This document shows positions 59,086 to 64,000 of a stretch of 64,000 nt of DNA, in pieces. The position numbers were made by a program, and so were the translations under genes. The DNA is from JARIHD01 sp963815935 (GTDB taxonomy: Bacteria; Patescibacteriota; Saccharimonadia; Saccharimonadales; UBA4665): NCBI GenBank assembly GCA_963815935.1, contig CAWFIL010000004.1:62001-126000 (forward strand). Reading direction: 5' to 3'. Every line of letters starts with the position of its first letter. The stretch's first letter is position 1. A model generated the notes under the pieces. That model searched no databases. It was given only the letters and a program-made list of their open reading frames with translations, and was not told the DNA's origin.

Positions 59086-60505
59086 TGCTCTCGGCATAGA
59101 GGTGTAGCTCTTCCAATAGGTAGCGCTGGTGGTCAGTCAGGCCTTCTCGGGCGGCAACTTCTTGGATGCGCGCCAGGAACTTAGCCATCCGGCTTTGCTT
59201 GCCACCGCTCAACAAACGGTCTTCGCAAAAGCGCTCCCACTCAATGCGTTCTTCGCTGGTCAATAGCTTGGGGTAATTGCGGGCTTTGTAGAGCGGCAAC
59301 AGTGCGTCTAGTCGCTGGTCATGGAACTTCAATCCTAGGTCGCCGAGTTCTTCGGGTGCAGCTGCGCGCACGACACGCATTGCCTGCTTATCCTGATTAT
59401 CAAAGAAACCATTATACATGCTAGCATCAACGTCTTGGTTGGTGCTCAGTAGCGAGCTCTGCTCTCTGCCGCCTTCTAGAATCTCCCACGCCTGACATAG
59501 ACGCTCGCCAAGGCCTTGTATGCTCTTAAGCGTTGTTAGATTCTTCTTGACTGCCGCCATATCAAGCTTAATGCGCTGTTGGCTAGCCTCATCAAGTACG
59601 CCCAGCGGAGCAACAGCCGGGCATCGGTTATATTGCAATGTCTTAACCGGCAAGCGAGGCTCTTCGGGGTCACGCTGCCACTTCCAAAGCTCTGCCAGCT
59701 GCTCGGGCGTAGAGTCTTTATACACAGCTGGATCATGCCGCAAATCATACACAAAGGAACCCTGTCGCTGTGGGTGGTCACACACACGGTAAACAACTGT
59801 CGTCTTCTCGAACTCGGCCGGATATTTGCCACTCGTATATACAAACGGCTGGGCTCCACTTACGAGCTCGGAAACCTTACGTTTGTCACGCATCTCTAGT
59901 AAGAAATCGAAGAGTTTCTCATTTTTATTACGGATGAGGCGAGCTACGGCAATAGTAGCTTCCACGTCGCTCAGTGCGTCATGGGCATGCTGGTGATCCA
60001 ACTTGTTGAGTGCCGTTATCAGTTCTAGGCGATTTGTAGCATTACCCTTAACGTCAAACGGCCACTTGATGCCATCAGGACGGAGCGCGCGTGTCATACG
60101 CACCACATCGAGTATGTCCCAACGCGAACGACTATCTTGCCATTGCCATTCGTAGGGATCATAAAAATTGCGATAGTGCACGGTACGCATGAATTCGTCA
60201 TCAAAGCGCACCGTATTGTAGCCAACAAAAATAGTGCCGGGGACGGCGACTTCATTTTCGAACTGGCGCAAGAACTCGGCCTCGGCAATGCCGTCGGCGA
60301 TAGTTGCCTGCGGGGTGATACCCGTAACCAACACTGCGTCTGGGTCGGGTAGCGTATCCTCGGTCAATTTGACCAAGATATTAACCGGTTCACCCACCGG
60401 TTTAAGGTTAAGGTCGGTGCGCAAACCAGCGAACTGCATGATTCGCCCCTCACGGGGGTTCAGCCCACTGGTTTCTAGGTCATAAAAGAAAAAACTGGCA
60501 GCCAT
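59060..60505 (-). CDS. sbcB: Exodeoxyribonuclease I (ExoI/SbcB family)
   Basis: 481 residues. DEDDh exonuclease: DLETSGL (about 9-15), AVLVTGITPQ, GYNTVRFDDEFM with Asp, and HDALSDVEATI with the His and Asp. The SH3-like and C-terminal helical domains of ExoI follow (YHFxxD-like LKFHDQRLDAL region). It degrades single-stranded DNA 3' to 5' in mismatch repair and recombination. TACACT (60513-60518, minus) lies seven bases before the ATG. Confidence 0.9.
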   Translation of the reverse strand: MAASFFFYDLETSGLNPREGRIMQFAGLRTDLNLKPVGEPVNILVKLTEDTLPDPDAVLVTGITPQATIADGIAEAEFLRQFENEVAVPGTIFVGYNTVRFDDEFMRTVHYRNFYDPYEWQWQDSRSRWDILDVVRMTRALRPDGIKWPFDVKGNATNRLELITALNKLDHQHAHDALSDVEATIAVARLIRNKNEKLFDFLLEMRDKRKVSELVSGAQPFVYTSGKYPAEFEKTTVVYRVCDHPQRQGSFVYDLRHDPAVYKDSTPEQLAELWKWQRDPEEPRLPVKTLQYNRCPAVAPLGVLDEASQQRIKLDMAAVKKNLTTLKSIQGLGERLCQAWEILEGGREQSSLLSTNQDVDASMYNGFFDNQDKQAMRVVRAAAPEELGDLGLKFHDQRLDALLPLYKARNYPKLLTSEERIEWERFCEDRLLSGGKQSRMAKFLARIQEVAAREGLTDHQRYLLEELHLYAESIMPAADVL

Positions 60506-60525
60506 TGCTACCAGTGTAACAGATT

Positions 60526-61803
60526 CTAGTACTCCATATGGCCGGAATCGCCAAAGACAATCTTGTCGCCTGGGCTAATGCGTTGACGCACCAACTCGTG
60601 CATAATACCTGTCCTTTGCATAATATCGCGAAGGCGTTGTACTCCTTCTTCGCTATTGAAATGGGTACGAGCTGCGAAGCGTTCAATCTTCTTGCCCTGC
60701 ACTAGGTACGACCCGTCATCCTGCCTGGTTACACTCCAAGCGTCTTCTTCGCCATCGATGGTAAGCACGGGCAAGCCCGTGTCATCGGCTTCAATATCGG
60801 CCCGCTTGCCGCGTTCAGCCTCAACAATAGCGCGTATCTTGCGCAGCAGTTCTGGAACTCCTTGCTTGGCTTGAGCAGAAATTGCCATCAGTGGCGTGTC
60901 CTTTGGCACTACTGTCTTGAGTTTGGCTAACTGGTCTTTGACGATTTCCTTGTCCATACCCTCGACCTTTGTCAGCACCACAATCTGCGGCTTAGCTAAC
61001 ATATCCGCATTGTACGCAGCCAATTCGTCTTGGATTGTCTGATAGGTAGCGGCTACATCTTCTTGATAGACGTCAATCAGATGCACGAGCACGGCAGTTC
61101 TTTCGACATGGCGCAGAAATTCATCGCCCAGACCCTTGCCGTCCGCTGCACCCTCAATCAAGCCCGGGATATCGGCGAATAGTACGCTGGCTTCGCCATC
61201 GATGTCAACCACACCTAAATTGGGGATCAGAGTCGTAAATGGGTAGTTGGCAATCTCGGGACGGGCATTGCTGATCACGCTCAAAAGCGTCGACTTACCA
61301 GCGTTTGGCAATCCAACGAGACCTACATCGGCAATCATTTTCATTTCGAGGCGGGCTTCGAGCTCACCGCCTTGTTCACCTTTTTCGGCAATACGTGGAG
61401 CTTGGCGCCGCGATGAAATAAAGTGGGCGTTACCAAAGCCGCCCATGCCGCCCTTAGCAATAATTGCCCGTTGGCCATCCTCGGCCAAGTCGGCCAGGAC
61501 GGCACCCTTCATATCGATGATAGCCGTACCGACCGGGACCTTTACAATCATGTCCTGAGCACCGCGGCCGCGCTTGCGGCGCTTGCCACCTGCGGCACCA
61601 TCTTGGGCACGGATCTCTTTTTGGAAGCGAAAGTTCGCCAGTGTGTTTTCGTTGCGACTAGCCATGAAGATAATATCGCCGCCCTTGCCGCCATCACCTC
61701 CGTCAGGGCCGCCCTTGTCGACATATTTTTCGTGCCTAAAACTGATAATGCCGTCGCCGCCATTACCTGCTTTTATTGCTACTACCGCTGTGTCAACAAA
61801 CAT
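60526..61803 (-). CDS. obg: GTPase Obg/CgtA
   Basis: 425 residues. Gly-rich Obg fold at 1-158 (GNGGDGIISFRHEKY), G1 loop GLPNAGKST (about 165), G3 in DIPGLIEG, and the C-terminal OCT domain (about 335-425). The G4 motif reads TKVEG in place of the usual NKxD. Obg binds the 50S subunit and couples growth to GTP levels. A GAGAAG ribosome site lies three bases before the ATG. Confidence 0.94.
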   Translation of the reverse strand: MFVDTAVVAIKAGNGGDGIISFRHEKYVDKGGPDGGDGGKGGDIIFMASRNENTLANFRFQKEIRAQDGAAGGKRRKRGRGAQDMIVKVPVGTAIIDMKGAVLADLAEDGQRAIIAKGGMGGFGNAHFISSRRQAPRIAEKGEQGGELEARLEMKMIADVGLVGLPNAGKSTLLSVISNARPEIANYPFTTLIPNLGVVDIDGEASVLFADIPGLIEGAADGKGLGDEFLRHVERTAVLVHLIDVYQEDVAATYQTIQDELAAYNADMLAKPQIVVLTKVEGMDKEIVKDQLAKLKTVVPKDTPLMAISAQAKQGVPELLRKIRAIVEAERGKRADIEADDTGLPVLTIDGEEDAWSVTRQDDGSYLVQGKKIERFAARTHFNSEEGVQRLRDIMQRTGIMHELVRQRISPGDKIVFGDSGHMEY

Positions 61804-61850
61804 ATACTTCTCTTATGATACCTGATACGACCCCAGTTACCTACTAAATC

Positions 61851-63014
61851 CTAATGAATGTAGTTATAGGTAGATGCTAGGCCGGCAGGGATAAGCTTCC
61901 AGTCTACGCGGCCCCAGCCACCGGCTGAACGGGTATCGGTCATCGAAACCTGACCGTGCGAGTTCATTTCCGTAACCCAGACACTGCCGTCATCGTTTAC
62001 TTTCTCGACAAAGGCTACATGGCCTGCGCCTCGCTGAGAAGTAACTACCGCGGCCCCATACGAAGGTATGTGATTTACAAGTAGGCCCGCCGATGGAGCA
62101 CGGTCGTCCCATGTACTCGCGTTACCCAAACCAACAGGGACGGGGTTGCCAATAGAGGCGCGGCGGTTAGCGACATACCAGGTACAAAAACCATAGTCGT
62201 AGCCGTTGTACCCACCGCTAAACGAAAACGAAAGCGTGTACGATATGCGTCGAGCCACGACCGGTGCGGGCTGCTGGCCGTTTGGAATGATAATCAGCTC
62301 GCCGTTTGTAAGACCACTCAGCTCAGCATCGTTATAAGCGACAATCTGCTCTTTAGTGGCCTTGTACTTAGCTGCGAGCGTGTCAGGCGTGTCGCCAGCC
62401 TGAACGGTATAGACGATGCCATTGACTGGCGGAATATTCAGCTTGGTGCCGCCCGATACAGTATCACCACTCAGACCGTTCGACCAACGGATGCTATCCG
62501 ACGTCACATTGAACTTAGCGGCGATTGAAGATACGGTATCACCAGCTTGAACTACGTATGAAGTGATATCTTTGTTACTCTTCAGGTCGGTTTCCACGGC
62601 TTGTGGCTTCGAGATAACCGTTGTATGCGCTGGTGGCACCGCTAGTTCGGCACCCACACTATCTGCTTGGTTGGTAACGGCTGTCGTCTCGGGCAATGCA
62701 GCCATCTGTGACAAGTTTACGGCAATATCCGCCGACGACAGTTGGTCTAGTGGGTCGCTAATGCCGCTATTAGCCTGAGAGCTGCTATTAGCATCCGCGA
62801 CGTTGCTGTGCGATGACGTAACGGTAGGTGAACTCCGCACAACAAATACAACTATCGCCCCTAGTACAAGCGCATTCGTAGCCAATAAGGCGTATCGCAC
62901 AAAACGACGTTGCATCAACGTATGGAGGACATGTTTTTTGGTGCGCGAAAGCAAACCTTCGGCCTGGGTAAGCTGGGTGCGTAAGTGTTCCGCCTTGGAG
63001 ATGGGCTGGTTAAT
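61851..63014 (-). CDS. LysM-CHAP peptidoglycan hydrolase
   Basis: About 387 residues if it starts at an ATT (63012-63014) placed six bases after GAGGAG; the first ATG in frame is only at 62915 and a TTG at 62954. The frame upstream of the ATT is closed by a stop. One membrane helix or signal (about 50-70), two LysM units (YVVQAGDTVSSIA and YTVQAGDTPDTLA, about 40 residues each), then a C-terminal CHAP domain with the catalytic Cys in GYDYGFCTWYVA and the His in GAGHVAFVEKV. It cuts peptidoglycan amide bonds outside the membrane. Confidence 0.85.
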   Translation of the reverse strand: MNQPISKAEHLRTQLTQAEGLLSRTKKHVLHTLMQRRFVRYALLATNALVLGAIVVFVVRSSPTVTSSHSNVADANSSSQANSGISDPLDQLSSADIAVNLSQMAALPETTAVTNQADSVGAELAVPPAHTTVISKPQAVETDLKSNKDITSYVVQAGDTVSSIAAKFNVTSDSIRWSNGLSGDTVSGGTKLNIPPVNGIVYTVQAGDTPDTLAAKYKATKEQIVAYNDAELSGLTNGELIIIPNGQQPAPVVARRISYTLSFSFSGGYNGYDYGFCTWYVANRRASIGNPVPVGLGNASTWDDRAPSAGLLVNHIPSYGAAVVTSQRGAGHVAFVEKVNDDGSVWVTEMNSHGQVSMTDTRSAGGWGRVDWKLIPAGLASTYNYIH

Positions 63015-63205
63015 ACGTTACTCCTCGGGGGCGCTAGGCGCCAATCCTCGAACTTTTATAGGTCTTATCCGTGTGTTTGGTGTACAACAAAAAATAATAC
63101 CGTTACTATGCAGTTTACACTTAAACAACAATACTAGGCATTACAAGTATAAGTATAGCCAGATTAAGCAGCATTTGCAACTTCGCACTAGGGCGCGAAC
63201 CTCTG

Positions 63206-64000
63206 TTATTGGCTACAAAGCTTCTTGCAATATTGCGATACGTTAGCCTGGTGTTCGGCTAGTGTTTTAGCAAAATAGGTGTGCCCGTCGTCTCCAGCTA
63301 CAAAGTAAAGCCAGTCAGTGCCGGCCGGATGCGCCACCGCGCCAAGAGCACTATCGTCGACGTTACTTATTGGCGTAGGCGGAAGTCCTGTTATGAAGTA
63401 GGTATTGTAGGGAGATTTGTAGTGAGTAGATGGTGTTTGGCCGTCAAGTATAGCTCCGTAATGCGCGGTCACATCCGACTGCAGGTTCATGCCAAGACGT
63501 ATTCGCTTCAAAAAAACCTGCGCTACTGTAGCACGGTCACTCGGGTTAGACACCTCTTTTTCGACAATCGAAGCCAGGATAATACCTTGGTATGTGCTTA
63601 GACCTTGTTTACTGAACGCTGCTCGTAGGTCGGGCGTAAGGCGCTTGTCCATCTGCTTCAGCGAGGCGGCAACAATTGCACTTGCGCTAGTATCAGCCGT
63701 ACGCTCGAACGAATCTGGGTACAGGTACCCTTCAAGGCTTGCGCCCGCTGGTTTGTCGACAAGAGCCGGGTTATCAGCGTAGTTAGCCGGGTTAAGGGCA
63801 GCATCAACATCTGTCTCCGAGAAACCATCTTGGATAAGGCGCTTACGAACCTGGTCAAGACGCTGACCGGGTAATATGGTCACTAGGTTAGTTACAATCT
63901 TGCCGTGGGTGAGCTGTGAAACAATTTCGGCAACGCTCTGGCTTGGAGCAAGTTCGTACGTCCCCGCCTGAAGCTCGTTGCGTACTTCTTTACTACTCAC
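63206..64000 (-). CDS. mltG: Endolytic transglycosylase MltG (5' end beyond window)
   Basis: 264 codons visible; the gene enters from the right edge, so the GTG at the edge is not a proven start. YceG/MltG domain: ILASIVEKEVS with the catalytic Glu, VAQVFLKRIRLGMNLQSDVTAHYG, SPYNTYFITGLPPTPISN, and HPAGTDWLYFVAG. MltG cuts growing glycan strands at the membrane and sets chain length. The gap of about 190 bp before the LysM-CHAP gene shows nothing else clear. Confidence 0.93.
   Translation of the reverse strand: MSSKEVRNELQAGTYELAPSQSVAEIVSQLTHGKIVTNLVTILPGQRLDQVRKRLIQDGFSETDVDAALNPANYADNPALVDKPAGASLEGYLYPDSFERTADTSASAIVAASLKQMDKRLTPDLRAAFSKQGLSTYQGIILASIVEKEVSNPSDRATVAQVFLKRIRLGMNLQSDVTAHYGAILDGQTPSTHYKSPYNTYFITGLPPTPISNVDDSALGAVAHPAGTDWLYFVAGDDGHTYFAKTLAEHQANVSQYCKKLCSQ

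Noticed and set aside
1..64000. UGA read as glycine, as in Gracilibacteria/SR1
   Set aside because: TGA ends several genes at the expected place (for example 9959-9961 and 17953-17955), and well-conserved proteins show no in-frame TGA.
1..64000. CRISPR array or complete insertion sequence
   Set aside because: No regularly spaced repeats and no transposase or integrase frame were seen; the only mobile-element sign is the tRNA-end duplication near 34.2-34.4 kb.

Overview
The window looks like part of a small streamlined genome from the Candidate Phyla Radiation, most likely Candidatus Saccharibacteria (TM7). This is inferred from gene content, not from a marker tree. Supporting signs are short intergenic gaps, an IMP dehydrogenase without CBS domains, a large beta-helix protein with the N-terminal LPTPGSDSG-type motif common in these bacteria, many short anchored proteins without recognisable relatives, and no biosynthetic operons beyond GMP synthesis and wall assembly. 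UGA is used as a stop, so the Gracilibacteria/SR1 code does not apply.

Layout. 0-5.7 kb (minus): a hydrolase cut by the window edge, a MurF-like ligase, two anchored proteins and an ABC-2 export pair. 5.7-8.7 kb: two tRNA-Ala genes flanking a duplicated divergent module (HAD phosphatase plus a short protein of unknown family). 8.8-16.2 kb (minus): corA with a structured RNA upstream, an ITP/XTP pyrophosphatase, ligA, a membrane protein, htpX, lemA and a cation/proton antiporter. 16.3-21.6 kb (plus): a D-Ala-D-Ala carboxypeptidase, a leader RNA before two small unknown genes, and an ABC exporter with its regulator. 21.6-30.9 kb: tRNA-Val, a Nudix hydrolase, an RNase II-like protein, an ArsR/thioredoxin/permease operon, a YbaK-type deacylase, a gene remnant, tRNA-Leu(GAG), an FAD oxidoreductase and anchored proteins. 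31-37.5 kb: the 962-residue beta-helix protein, an integration scar at tRNA-Leu(CAG), a peptide-binding protein, SecG and a holin-like protein. 37.5-48.5 kb: an M24 aminopeptidase, uvrC, a TPR-like protein, guaB-guaA, def and trhO. 48.5-54.1 kb: a structured leader and three tandem ABC exporters. 54-64 kb: ribosomal protein L25, a DedA protein, uvrA (frameshifted), sbcB, obg, a LysM-CHAP wall hydrolase and mltG (cut by the edge).

Functional themes are wall building and turnover (MurF, carboxypeptidase, LysM-CHAP, MltG), DNA repair (LigA, UvrA, UvrC, ExoI), export (two ABC-2 systems, three ABC exporters, SecG), GMP synthesis, and surface or adhesion proteins. The last would suit a cell that lives attached to a host.

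The most noteworthy signals are three candidate structured leader or small RNAs (upstream of corA, of the 17.7-kb gene pair and of the ABC exporter triplet), a LigA without its four zinc cysteines, a one-base frameshift in uvrA, a duplicated tRNA 3' end next to an orphan antitoxin, and a recurring layout in which the -10 box lies only 5-9 bases before the start codon, pointing to leaderless mRNAs.
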